Assembly: GCA_964519955.1 (NCBI GenBank)
Contig: CAZFLM010000008.1
Location: 1-64,000 of the forward strand
Reading direction: 5' to 3'
Length of the DNA stretch: 64,000 nt
Source of the DNA: CAZFLM01 sp964519955
Lineage (GTDB): Bacteria > Armatimonadota > Chthonomonadetes > Chthonomonadales > CAJBBX01
The position numbers were made by a program, and so were the translations under genes. This document shows, in pieces, positions 31,705 to 39,512 of the stretch. Below the pieces are notes generated by a model. That model did no database searches and had not been told where the DNA came from. It was given only the letters and a program-made list of their open reading frames with translations. Position 1 is the first letter of the stretch. Every line of letters begins with the position of its first letter.

Positions 31705-32521
31705 GCTGTTCGGCCTCCACTCCCGATGGGTTTGACGGCCGCAGCAGGTGCTCCGTTTCGGCGGCAGGTGCGCCGGCCGCCGGGCGAAGCAGCGTCTCGG
31801 CAACCGGTGCTGCGGCAGGGCGCAGCAGCACGTGGCGGGTGCCGTGCTGGTCGGCGAACTGGCCCATCACCCCTGCGATCCCCTGCGCTGCTTCGCGCAC
31901 CTCAGGATGCTGCGCCGCCGCCCCGACGTGCTCGATGGCGGGTAGGCTGGCCAGGTTTCCCAGGTAGAACAGTGTCTCGACCACGGCGATCGCGAACTGC
32001 GGATCGTCGGCATCGGTGAGGCGCGAAGCCGCCCCCGTCAGCAATGGCCCAAGGTGGCCGGTCGCGCATGCCGGTGGCCCCGCAAGCTGATTGCGCGCGA
32101 ACAGCCCGCGCAGGAGCCGGGCGACCGTCTGCTGTGCCGCACGCCGCTCGCGCTGCGCCTCCTCACCCAACTCGGCTGTCGGCCCGTGCGTGCAGAAGGG
32201 GCCGGCCGCCCGCTCGACTGCGCCCAGGCACCGCATGACCCGCAGCCCCGCAGCCCAATCCGATAGGAGCGACCAGGTCGGCGCCACGATCAGGGCCGCC
32301 AGGCCGGCATACAGGACAGCCGCGGCCGGGCTGCGGCCGTGGACCAGGAGCTGCAGAACGAGAGCCAGACCCACCAGCCCCGCGCCTGTCCATCGGATCC
32401 GGTCCGCGAGCCTCTGTGCTCGCCGCGCCCGCGCTGCCGCCGCCAGAGCGCTGTGGGCCGAGCGCTCGACGCGAGCCAGGCCGTTGCTCTCCCCACATCC
32501 TGTCGGCTGCGCGCCGTGCAA
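31667..32521 (-). CDS. LLRPA-tail membrane protein, paralogue F
   Basis: A 284-residue paralogue of E. It has a long polar N-terminus, two transmembrane helices (about 44-90) and a helical body (QFAIAVVETLFYLGNLASLP). The tail is HVLLRPAAAPVAE, TLLRPAAGAPAAE and HLLRPSNPSG with a 20-residue extension that overlaps the start of E. The likely start is TTG at 32521, preceded by AAAGGGGG, as no ATG fits. It follows the histidine kinase gene by about 70 bases on the same strand. Confidence 0.8.
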   Translation of the reverse strand: MHGAQPTGCGESNGLARVERSAHSALAAAARARRAQRLADRIRWTGAGLVGLALVLQLLVHGRSPAAAVLYAGLAALIVAPTWSLLSDWAAGLRVMRCLGAVERAAGPFCTHGPTAELGEEAQRERRAAQQTVARLLRGLFARNQLAGPPACATGHLGPLLTGAASRLTDADDPQFAIAVVETLFYLGNLASLPAIEHVGAAAQHPEVREAAQGIAGVMGQFADQHGTRHVLLRPAAAPVAETLLRPAAGAPAAETEHLLRPSNPSGVEAEQHVRQRGPGQAGR

Positions 32522-32593
32522 GTCGGTTGGCCCCCTTTCGACGTGAGGAACGATCGCTGCAAGTGGTGCGATTGCATCCTCCGCTTTGCCCCC

Positions 32594-33766
32594 TCAGCCC
32601 TGCCGCAGGGGCAGCGCCAATCGGAACACCGTGCCGGCCTCCGGCGAGGTGCTGAAGCTCACCGACCCCTTCAGAACACGCTCGGCGAGCAGCTTCATGG
32701 CGAAGGTGCCGAACCCGCGGCCCGCGCCCGGCTTGGTGCTGAAGTGGCGCTGGAACACCCGCAGCGCGATGGCGTCCGGGATCGCGGCGGCGTTCCACAC
32801 GGAGAAGGCTGTGCCGCCGTCCTCCTCGACCCACAGCCGGACCTCGCCGCCTGCCTCCGTCGCCTCGAACGCGTTCGTCAGCATGTTCGTGAGCACCCGG
32901 CGCAGCGCGGAACGGTCGGTATGGACCCGCGCGCCGGCCGGCGCCGCCGTCAGCGCCAGGCGCTTGCCCGCGGCCGAGGGGTGCTGGGCCACCAGTGCCT
33001 GCAGCTCGCCGATGATGCCGTCGATCGGTATGCCCTCGATGGCCGGCCTGTACTCGACATCCGCGCTGCCCAGGATCGCCCGCTGCAGCGCGATCTCGTC
33101 GGCGAGGCGCCCCGACAGCATGCGCGCCCGCTCAAGCAGCGCTTCGCGCTCATCGTCCGTCGAGCCCGGCACCAGATCGGAGCAGCCCTGCAGCGCCGTC
33201 GCGACGTTGGCGATGTCGTGCAGGAAGATGCGCTCCAGGGCTGCCCGCCGCTCCGGCGCCGTCACGTCCTGCAGCAGCAGCACCGTGAGACGGCGGCCCT
33301 CCAGCTCGACCGGCGTCGCCAGCACCCTCAGGCAGATCTCCACCGGCTGGCCCTCTCGCGTGACGGTCGCGACGCACTGCCGCTCGCACGGGGCGCCTGC
33401 CTGCTGGCTGCTGACGATGGCGATGGCCGCTCCGCACGAGGCGCAGTGCCGCGACGTGCCGCAGCGCCCCGGCATATCGTCGGCGTGGGCGCAGCCGATG
33501 GCCTCGCCGGGCCGAAGCCCGAGGACGCCCTCCGGGTCCTCGACTCCGAGGTCGGCGAGGAACGCGCGGTTCACAGCAAGGATCTGGCGGTGCTCGTTCA
33601 GGACGGCGACGACGCCGGCCGCGGACGCGAGGATGCCGTCGACAACGGGGTTATCGACGAGTGTCTCAACCTGACGGCGCACCACGTCGGCTGTGGCGCG
33701 CTCGGGGCGGGCGAAGTAGGTGTCTATCGGTCGCTCCTTGTGTTCGTGCGCGTGCTGCTGGCGCAC
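32594..33766 (-). CDS. PAS-domain sensor histidine kinase
   Basis: A 390-residue soluble kinase. A PAS-like domain (about 45-165) contains a Cys cluster (CGTSRHCASCGAA) that could bind metal or a cofactor. The dimerisation helix follows, with the candidate phosphoacceptor His in ERIFLHDIANVATALQG. The ATPase domain has an N box (NMLTNAFEATEAGG) and G-box region (STKPGAGRGFGTFAMKLLAE). No transmembrane helix or response regulator adjoins, so it is an orphan cytoplasmic kinase. Start is uncertain: GTG at 33766 is the longest option and lacks a good ribosome-binding site. Confidence 0.88.
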   Translation of the reverse strand: MRQQHAHEHKERPIDTYFARPERATADVVRRQVETLVDNPVVDGILASAAGVVAVLNEHRQILAVNRAFLADLGVEDPEGVLGLRPGEAIGCAHADDMPGRCGTSRHCASCGAAIAIVSSQQAGAPCERQCVATVTREGQPVEICLRVLATPVELEGRRLTVLLLQDVTAPERRAALERIFLHDIANVATALQGCSDLVPGSTDDEREALLERARMLSGRLADEIALQRAILGSADVEYRPAIEGIPIDGIIGELQALVAQHPSAAGKRLALTAAPAGARVHTDRSALRRVLTNMLTNAFEATEAGGEVRLWVEEDGGTAFSVWNAAAIPDAIALRVFQRHFSTKPGAGRGFGTFAMKLLAERVLKGSVSFSTSPEAGTVFRLALPLRQG

Positions 33767-34012
33767 GGCGTTGGCTGGCTGCCAGGCAGTGCGCTGCTGC
33801 CGGGCGAGCCGTTCTGCGCCGGCCCTCTACTTCGCCGCCGGGCGCGGTGGTCCCTCCGCCGTGGAGGGGCTGTTTCGGACCCCCTGGGTGCGGTGCGCAG
33901 GTTCCATGTTGCAAACAGCGGGCGGACGTGGAATAGGGGCATACAGAGGCGTTCCCCCCGGACGCACATGGACGCTACCACCTGCCGCTGCAAGGACGCT
34001 ACATTGAAGGGG

Positions 34013-36559
34013 ATGCCAGTCACAGCGCGCGCCTACGTGCTGCTGGTCTGTGCCGCCGGGGCTGCGTCAGCCCTCGGCGCCGTGATGCTGCAGGTGCCGA
34101 GGAGCGCCTACCACACGTGGGACCTGCCGGTCTTCGTGCTGCTGGCCGCCATCGCCGGCGGCAAGAAGATCGAGCTGGTTCGCCCGCGCGGATCGCACGA
34201 TGGCGCCTCCATGTCGCTCGGGTACGCGGTCACAGTTGCCGCCATGCTGCGCTTCGGGCCGGCCGCCGGCCTGCTGGTGGGCAGCATCACAGCGTTGTCC
34301 AGTTGCGTCTATCCGAAGCCCTATCCCGCCCACCAGTTGGTCTTCAACGTCGCGCTTACCGCCGTCGAGTCGTGGCTCGCCGGCCTGGCCTACCTGCAGC
34401 TCAACGGATGGAGCCTGGCTCTGCGCCCCTACGAGTCGGCCGGTCCCATCGTCGCCTCCTGCCTGGTCAGCTACCTGGTCAACACCGGCGGCGTGTCGAT
34501 CGTCATCGCTCTGTGCTCCGGCGAGCGGATCGGGACGCTCTGGCGCACTACCTTCCTGTGGACCGCGCCGAGTTACTTCGCCGGCGCTAGCATCAGCGCC
34601 CTGGGCCTGTTCCTGTTCGGCGAGCGCACGGGCGTCATCCTGCTCTTCGGCGCGCCGGTCGCCTTCCTCACCTACTACTCGTACGCGGTGTACACCGCCC
34701 GCGCCGAGGAGCACCGTAAGCACATCGAGGAGCTGCAGGTCAGCCAGGCCCAGCTCGCCGATCTCTACCTGGCCACCATCAAGAGCCTGGCGCTTGCCAT
34801 CGACGCCAAGGATAAGTACACGCACCAGCACATCGTGCGCGTTCAGCGGTACGCGGTTGCCGTGGCGGTCCATCTGGGCCTCAGCGAGAGCGACATCGAG
34901 GGCGTCAAGACCGGCGCGCTGCTGCACGACATCGGCAAGCTGGGAGTCGCCGAGTACGTGCTGCTGAAGCCGGGGCGGCTGGCCGAGGACGAGTTCAAGC
35001 ACATCCAGCGCCACCCGGAGATCGGCGCTGCCATCCTGGACCCGGTGAGCTTCCCGTGGCCGGTGGTGCCGGCCGTCAAGCACCACCACGAGAAGTGGGA
35101 TGGCACCGGCTACCCGGACGGGCTTCGCGGTGAGCAGATCCCGCTGCCGGCCCGCATCCTCGCCGTGGCGGATGTCTACGACGCGCTTACTTCGACCCGC
35201 TCGTACCGGACGGCCTGGCCGCACGAGAAGGCTGTCGATGTGATCCGCGACGGCTCGGGCAAACACTTCGACCCGACAGTCGCCGCCGCGTTCCTGGCGG
35301 TCATCGGCGGCGTGATCTCCCAGATGGCGGAGGAGGGGATCGGCCCGCTGGCGCCCCATCACGTCGAGCCGAACCTGGGCACGATGAAGGCTGACCTCGC
35401 CGCGCGAGACATCCAGCGCGCCGCCGCCGACCTGTGGGCTCTATACGAGGTCGCGCAGACGCTGTCGTCGAGCCTTGCGCTCGCGGAGACCGTGGACATC
35501 CTCTCTCGCAAGCTGGAGGCGATGTTCCCGGGGTCGGCATGCGCGTTCCTCTTGATGGACAAGACCCGCAGGCAGCTCGACGTCCGGGCCGCCTCCGGCG
35601 TGAACCGCGAGTTCCTGACGGGGGCACATACGCTCGGCCCGACAAGCCGGTCGATGCGCGCCGCCGTCGAGCGCGAGACCTACAACGGCGGCTTCGACCA
35701 GGACGACCTGCTGCTCACCTCCGTTCCGACTACGGAATGGGTGCCCATCGAGTCGTCGCTGATCGTGCCAGTCGTCCATCGTGGCGAGGTGCTGGGCTCC
35801 GTCAACTTCTACCACCCGCAGGCCGGCGCGTTCGGCGCCCACGAGCAGCAACTGGCGGAGATGGTGGCCCAGCGGGCGGCCTGCGCGCTCTACAACAGCA
35901 TCGCGTTCGAGCGCGCGCGCGGCCACGCCGAGACCGACCCGCTCACCGGGCTCTACAACATCCGCTATCTGACCGAGCAGGTCGACCGCCACTGCTCCCA
36001 GACGCGGCTGCGCTGCCCGGTATGTGGTCTGCTGGACGAGGACGGATGCGGCCACGACGCCCCGCGCACGGTGGGGCGCGAGGACGATCGCTTCGCGCTG
36101 CTGTGCCTCGACCTCGACAGCTTCAAGCCGATCAATGACAACTTCGGCCATCAGCAGGGCGACGACGTGCTCCGGCGCGTGGCGAGGGTTCTCCGCGAAA
36201 CGGTGCGCCACACCGACGTCGTGGCGCGCTACGGCGGCGACGAGTTCCTCGTGATGCTGCGCTCCGCCACGCGCGAGGAAGCCGAGGCGATGGCGCACCG
36301 GCTGGCCCTCGCCATCGAGCAGCAGGACATGGGCGTCGACCATCCGGCCTACGGCGCCCTGTCCATCGGCGCGAGCGTGGGCTACGCCTGCTTCCCGGCC
36401 GACGGCACCGACTGCGCCACCCTCATCGCCTCGGCCGACGCGTGCATGTACCGGGTCAAGGCGGAGCGCAAGCTCGACGCCATGGCCACCCGCGGCCGCA
36501 AGCACTGGCCCGCCCACGCGCCCGGCACCCCGCCCTGGGAGCACAAGGAAGCCGCGTAG
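34013..36559 (+). CDS. Membrane HD-GYP / GAF / GGDEF protein (c-di-GMP turnover)
   Basis: An 848-residue protein. Residues 1-230 form a multi-helix membrane sensor. The HD-GYP phosphodiesterase domain (about 265-440) has HDIGKLG near 304 and HHEKWDGTGYP near 357. A GAF-like domain spans about 480-635. The GGDEF domain (from about 645) has an intact GGDEF near 740 preceded by the RHTD inhibition site. A short Cys/His insertion (CPVCGLLDEDGCGHD) interrupts the GGDEF domain near 666-682. Having both making and degrading domains, its net direction cannot be read. Start ATG at 34013 is chosen; ATG at 33968 is possible. Confidence 0.92.
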   Translation: MPVTARAYVLLVCAAGAASALGAVMLQVPRSAYHTWDLPVFVLLAAIAGGKKIELVRPRGSHDGASMSLGYAVTVAAMLRFGPAAGLLVGSITALSSCVYPKPYPAHQLVFNVALTAVESWLAGLAYLQLNGWSLALRPYESAGPIVASCLVSYLVNTGGVSIVIALCSGERIGTLWRTTFLWTAPSYFAGASISALGLFLFGERTGVILLFGAPVAFLTYYSYAVYTARAEEHRKHIEELQVSQAQLADLYLATIKSLALAIDAKDKYTHQHIVRVQRYAVAVAVHLGLSESDIEGVKTGALLHDIGKLGVAEYVLLKPGRLAEDEFKHIQRHPEIGAAILDPVSFPWPVVPAVKHHHEKWDGTGYPDGLRGEQIPLPARILAVADVYDALTSTRSYRTAWPHEKAVDVIRDGSGKHFDPTVAAAFLAVIGGVISQMAEEGIGPLAPHHVEPNLGTMKADLAARDIQRAAADLWALYEVAQTLSSSLALAETVDILSRKLEAMFPGSACAFLLMDKTRRQLDVRAASGVNREFLTGAHTLGPTSRSMRAAVERETYNGGFDQDDLLLTSVPTTEWVPIESSLIVPVVHRGEVLGSVNFYHPQAGAFGAHEQQLAEMVAQRAACALYNSIAFERARGHAETDPLTGLYNIRYLTEQVDRHCSQTRLRCPVCGLLDEDGCGHDAPRTVGREDDRFALLCLDLDSFKPINDNFGHQQGDDVLRRVARVLRETVRHTDVVARYGGDEFLVMLRSATREEAEAMAHRLALAIEQQDMGVDHPAYGALSIGASVGYACFPADGTDCATLIASADACMYRVKAERKLDAMATRGRKHWPAHAPGTPPWEHKEAA

Positions 36560-36571
36560 CCGCCGCACGCA

Positions 36572-36655
36572 TCCCTGGAGGGCGTGCGTCCGTGCCCGCC
36601 GGCGTCGTTCGCGCGCTACTGGAGGGCGGGCCTCCGTGCCCGCCGCGCCCTCCCC
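36572..36655 (+). repeat. Two imperfect copies of a GC-rich intergenic repeat
   Basis: Two copies of a unit beginning CTGGAGGGC and containing TCCGTGCCCGCC occur about 53 bases apart, after the HD-GYP/GGDEF gene. The second copy ends in a segment complementary to its start (GGAGGGCG with CGCCCTCC). It shares GGGCCTCCGTGCCCG with the MITE core at 2985 and 12736, which may be coincidence. Confidence 0.45.
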
Positions 36656-36735
36656 GCCACACAATCCCGCACTTCCAACAGTGACCGCCCGTTCGCTTGG
36701 CGCCGATCCTTGAGGTGCCGGATGGTTCCGCCCCC

Positions 36736-36818
36736 GATAAAGGCAAACCTGTCGCAAGGCAGGGGCGCAAAGCCGACGGGCCTCCCGCCGCACTGGGAGG
36801 AAGCCGGGCTGCCGAAAG
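36736..36818 (+). ncRNA. Cyclic di-GMP-I (GEMM) riboswitch, first of a tandem pair
   Basis: The conserved core AAAGGCAAACC, a P1b stem with GCAA-type loop, GGGGCGCAAAGCC, the GGGCC receptor strand, a second stem and GCCGGGCTGCCGAA are present in the correct order. These are the class I c-di-GMP aptamer hallmarks. The base corresponding to G20 appears to be G, favouring c-di-GMP over cGAMP, an alignment made by eye. It lies in the leader of the S8 protease gene. Confidence 0.9.
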
Positions 36819-36857
36819 GGCGCAGCCGATGCAGGGATGCTCTCCTCATCGTCTCGC

Positions 36858-36883
36858 GGGGTCGGGACCCCAAGAGGGGTCGC
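36858..36883 (+). promoter_or_regulatory. Mutually exclusive hairpins between the two riboswitches
   Basis: GGGGTC, GACCCC and a second GGGGTC occur in succession, so the middle strand can pair with either neighbour. Such alternation is typical of a switch expression platform. No T-run follows, so it is not an obvious intrinsic terminator. Confidence 0.4.
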
Positions 36884-36931
36884 ACGTTCCGCCGCGTTGC
36901 GGCGTCGCGATCGAAGACCCTTCGCAATCGA

Positions 36932-37035
36932 CAAAGGCAAACCGGCCGAGAGGCCGGGACGCAAAGCCATGGACCCTAGCTCGCCGCGCCTGCCGCACTC
37001 CGGCGCCGCGGGACGGGCAGCCAGGTTGCCGAAAG
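36932..37035 (+). ncRNA. Cyclic di-GMP-I (GEMM) riboswitch, second of a tandem pair
   Basis: AAAGGCAAACC, a GGCC-GAGA-GGCC stem, GGGACGCAAAGCC, GGACC, an extended second stem and GCAGCCAGGTTGCCGAA reproduce the class I aptamer. It ends about 25 bases before the S8 protease start, and the GAGGGAGAG ribosome-binding site lies just after it, so translational control is plausible. Confidence 0.9.
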
Positions 37036-37061
37036 CGTACGATTACGAGGGAGAGTGCTCA

Positions 37062-38825
37062 ATGAGTATGAACGGTGGCCGTTTCGCCGCCGGTTGCGCG
37101 CGTGACATGCGTCGGGCCTGCCTGGCCGCGCTGGCGCTCGCGTCCTTACTCGCCTGGCCTGCTGCCTCACAGGCGAGCGATAGCGCCGCACGTGGCCCCG
37201 CCGCGTTCGGCAAATGCGATACGTTGCTCCGCGTCCAGATGGAGCGCAACTCCGCCAAGGGATGGACGTCCGCCGTCCTGTGGATCGACGGCCAGCTCAC
37301 CGCGGAGCGCCGTGCCAAGTTCGGCGCGCTGCACGTCGATGTCTACCGCAACCTGCCCGTCATCTCGTCGGTGGCCGCCCGCATTCCGAACCGGAACCTG
37401 CGTGCGGTGGCCGACCTATCGTTTGTCAAGCGCCTGTCGTCCGACGCGACTGTCCTCAAGAACGACGAGTACACCGTGGAGGCCACCGGCGCAGACGTCG
37501 CCTTCTCCAAGAACCACCTGACTGGCAAGGGCATCACGGTCGCCGTGCTCGACAGCGGCCTCCGCGAGTCCTACGATCTGACCGAGTCGCTGTCGCGGCG
37601 CCGCGTGCTCGCCAGGGTCTCGTTCGTGCCAACCGACCGCAGCCCGGACGACCAGTGCGGGCACGGCACGCACGTTGCCGGTATCATCGGCGGCAACGGC
37701 AAGTCGTCCACCGGCCCCTGGTTCACCCGCACGTTCTACGGCGTTGCCCGCCGCGCCAGCCTCGTCAGCGTTCGCGTGCTGGACGAGTACGGTCAGGGCA
37801 ACGTCAGTGCGGTTCTGGCCGGCATCCAGTGGTGCATCGACAACCGCTCCCGCTATGGAATCCGCGTGCTGAACCTGTCGCTCGGCCATCCGGTCGGCGA
37901 GAGCTTCACCACCGACCCGCTCTGCCGGGCCGCCGAGGCCGCCTGGAAGTCCGGCATCGTCGTGGTGTGTGCCGCGGGCAACATGGGGCGCTCGATGTAT
38001 GAGCAGGACCCGGCCCTGGACAATGAGGGCTATGGGACTGCCTACGGCTCCATCCAGTCGCCGGGCAACGACCCGTACGTCATCACCGTCGGCGCGATGA
38101 AGCGCATGGACGGGGTCCGGGCCAATGACCGGATCGCTACCTACTCCAGCCGCGGCCCGAGCCGTCTCGACTTCGTCGTGAAGCCGGACATCGTGGCCCC
38201 CGGCAACCGCGTCATCTCGCTGGACGTGGACAACGGCTACCTGGAGCGGACTTGCGCGTCCACCAACATGGTGCCGAAGTCCTACTACATGGTCCGCGCC
38301 AGCAACGACGCGTCCGATAGCTACTTCTATCTCTCCGGCACGTCCATGGCCGCGCCGGTGGTGTCTGGGGCCGCCGCCCTGATGCTCGAGGCGGATCCCA
38401 CGCTCTCGCCGGACACGGTCAAGGCGCGGCTGATGATCGCAGCCGACAAGTGGCTCGCGCCGAACGGACTGGCCGATGTTTGCACCTATGGTGCGGGCTA
38501 TCTCAACATCCCGGCCGCCCTGGCCTGCAGGTACAGGGCCACCCAGGCTTCGCTCAGCCCGATGCTGGTGCGAGACGATGCCGGCAGCGTGTTCCTGTGC
38601 GCCTACGGCGACGTCACCGGGACGCGGGCCATCTGGGGGGGAGGAAACACCTCAGTAGTCGACGCGACCCGGGCGATCTGGGGTCCCGCGACTGCCGAGA
38701 ACACGCCGGCCTTGACGAACAGCTACCAGCTCTACGGGCTCAACGTGTGGTTCGATGGTTGGGTCTGGGGCGAGGGGTATACAGCCGCCGATCTGTCGAT
38801 GACGACGATCATCGGGGAGGGGTAA
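37062..38825 (+). CDS. Secreted subtilisin-like S8 serine protease under c-di-GMP riboswitch control
   Basis: A 587-residue exported protease. A signal peptide (about residues 1-38, ending PAASQA) and a short propeptide-like region precede the S8 domain. Catalytic motifs are Asp in VAVLDSGLRE (about 163), His in CGHGTHVAG (about 201) and Ser in SGTSMAAPVVSG (about 427). The C-terminus has two copies of TRAIWG and a Trp-rich end (NVWFDGWVWGEGYT), a feature seen in some surface subtilases. ATG at 37062 follows GAGGGAG. Two c-di-GMP-I aptamers lie in its leader, linking secretion of the enzyme to lifestyle signalling. Confidence 0.95.
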   Translation: MSMNGGRFAAGCARDMRRACLAALALASLLAWPAASQASDSAARGPAAFGKCDTLLRVQMERNSAKGWTSAVLWIDGQLTAERRAKFGALHVDVYRNLPVISSVAARIPNRNLRAVADLSFVKRLSSDATVLKNDEYTVEATGADVAFSKNHLTGKGITVAVLDSGLRESYDLTESLSRRRVLARVSFVPTDRSPDDQCGHGTHVAGIIGGNGKSSTGPWFTRTFYGVARRASLVSVRVLDEYGQGNVSAVLAGIQWCIDNRSRYGIRVLNLSLGHPVGESFTTDPLCRAAEAAWKSGIVVVCAAGNMGRSMYEQDPALDNEGYGTAYGSIQSPGNDPYVITVGAMKRMDGVRANDRIATYSSRGPSRLDFVVKPDIVAPGNRVISLDVDNGYLERTCASTNMVPKSYYMVRASNDASDSYFYLSGTSMAAPVVSGAAALMLEADPTLSPDTVKARLMIAADKWLAPNGLADVCTYGAGYLNIPAALACRYRATQASLSPMLVRDDAGSVFLCAYGDVTGTRAIWGGGNTSVVDATRAIWGPATAENTPALTNSYQLYGLNVWFDGWVWGEGYTAADLSMTTIIGEG

Positions 38826-38827
38826 CT

Positions 38828-38974
38828 GTGACCGTGATGACTCGTCTGCAAGGCGCCACTGGCGGCGCGACCTGGTCCAGGATCATCTGGGGCCAATCCT
38901 GGCTCTCGATGGGTGGGGCGGTGGGAAGGCAGCCCGGCACTCCAGGGGCTGCGGTGACCACGGCTCTGAGGTAA
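38828..38974 (+). CDS. Small protein immediately downstream of the S8 protease
   Basis: GTG at 38828 lies 2 bases after the protease stop and is preceded by GGGGAGGGG, giving a 48-residue peptide (VTVMTRLQGATGGATWSRII then WGQSW, ending TTALR). The RIIWGQSW segment echoes the RAIWG repeats at the protease C-terminus. Either a translationally coupled peptide, or a decayed continuation of the protease tail. No family recognised. Confidence 0.4.
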   Translation: MTVMTRLQGATGGATWSRIIWGQSWLSMGGAVGRQPGTPGAAVTTALR

Positions 38975-38978
38975 CAGC

Positions 38979-39021
38979 GCCCGCGGGCCCGTCTGCCATT
39001 CCGGCAGGCGGGCCCGCGGGC
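38979..39021. terminator. Strong terminator hairpin after the protease operon
   Basis: GCCCGCGGGCCCGTCTGCC and GGCAGGCGGGCCCGCGGGC pair with one bulged position around ATTCC. It separates the protease unit (+) from nikR (-) and may act on both. Confidence 0.7.
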
Positions 39022-39041
39022 TGTCTGGGCGCAAGACTGAC

Positions 39042-39461
39042 CTACGTGATGCGGCGGCCCGTCGTACTGCAGATGAGGTCGCCGTGCTTCACGCCTCGCG
39101 CAGCGATCAGCTCGTCCGCCACGTGCCGGACCTCGGGCGCCGCGCCCCGCACGATCACCACCTCCAGGCAGTTCTGCTCGTCGAGGTGGATGTGCGTGGT
39201 GCAGATGACTGCGTGGTGGTGGCTGTGCTGCATCGCGTTCAGCGCCTGGCCGAGCCCGTGCTCGTCGTGCTCATACACGATCGTCACGGTGCCCACGACC
39301 TCCGCGTTCGGATCTTCCCACTCGCCGCGTACCGCCTCGCGCCGCACCAGGTCGCGAATCGCCTCGGAGCGGTACTCGTATCCGCGCTCCTTCACCAGGG
39401 CGTCGAGCTTGTCGAGCAACTCCTGCTCCATCGAGACGCCGAAGCGCACCAGGTCGCTCAC
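39042..39461 (-). CDS. nikR: Nickel-responsive transcriptional regulator NikR
   Basis: A 139-residue repressor. The N-terminal ribbon-helix-helix (VRFGVSMEQELLDKLDALVK) binds DNA, and the C-terminal ACT-like domain holds the nickel ligands in HHHAVICTTHIHLDEQNCLEV, with the H-x-H and Cys spaced as in NikR. GTG at 39461 follows GGGAGG by 9 bases and gives a family-typical length. It is the last gene of the ECF-transporter run, so that transporter is likely nickel-linked and NikR-controlled, by inference. I did not find a confident NikR operator. Confidence 0.95.
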   Translation of the reverse strand: MSDLVRFGVSMEQELLDKLDALVKERGYEYRSEAIRDLVRREAVRGEWEDPNAEVVGTVTIVYEHDEHGLGQALNAMQHSHHHAVICTTHIHLDEQNCLEVVIVRGAAPEVRHVADELIAARGVKHGDLICSTTGRRIT

Positions 39462-39512
39462 CGATAGGCCTCCCCTCGCCGAAACCGTGCCGCGCACCTT
39501 CGGCCGGCGGCG

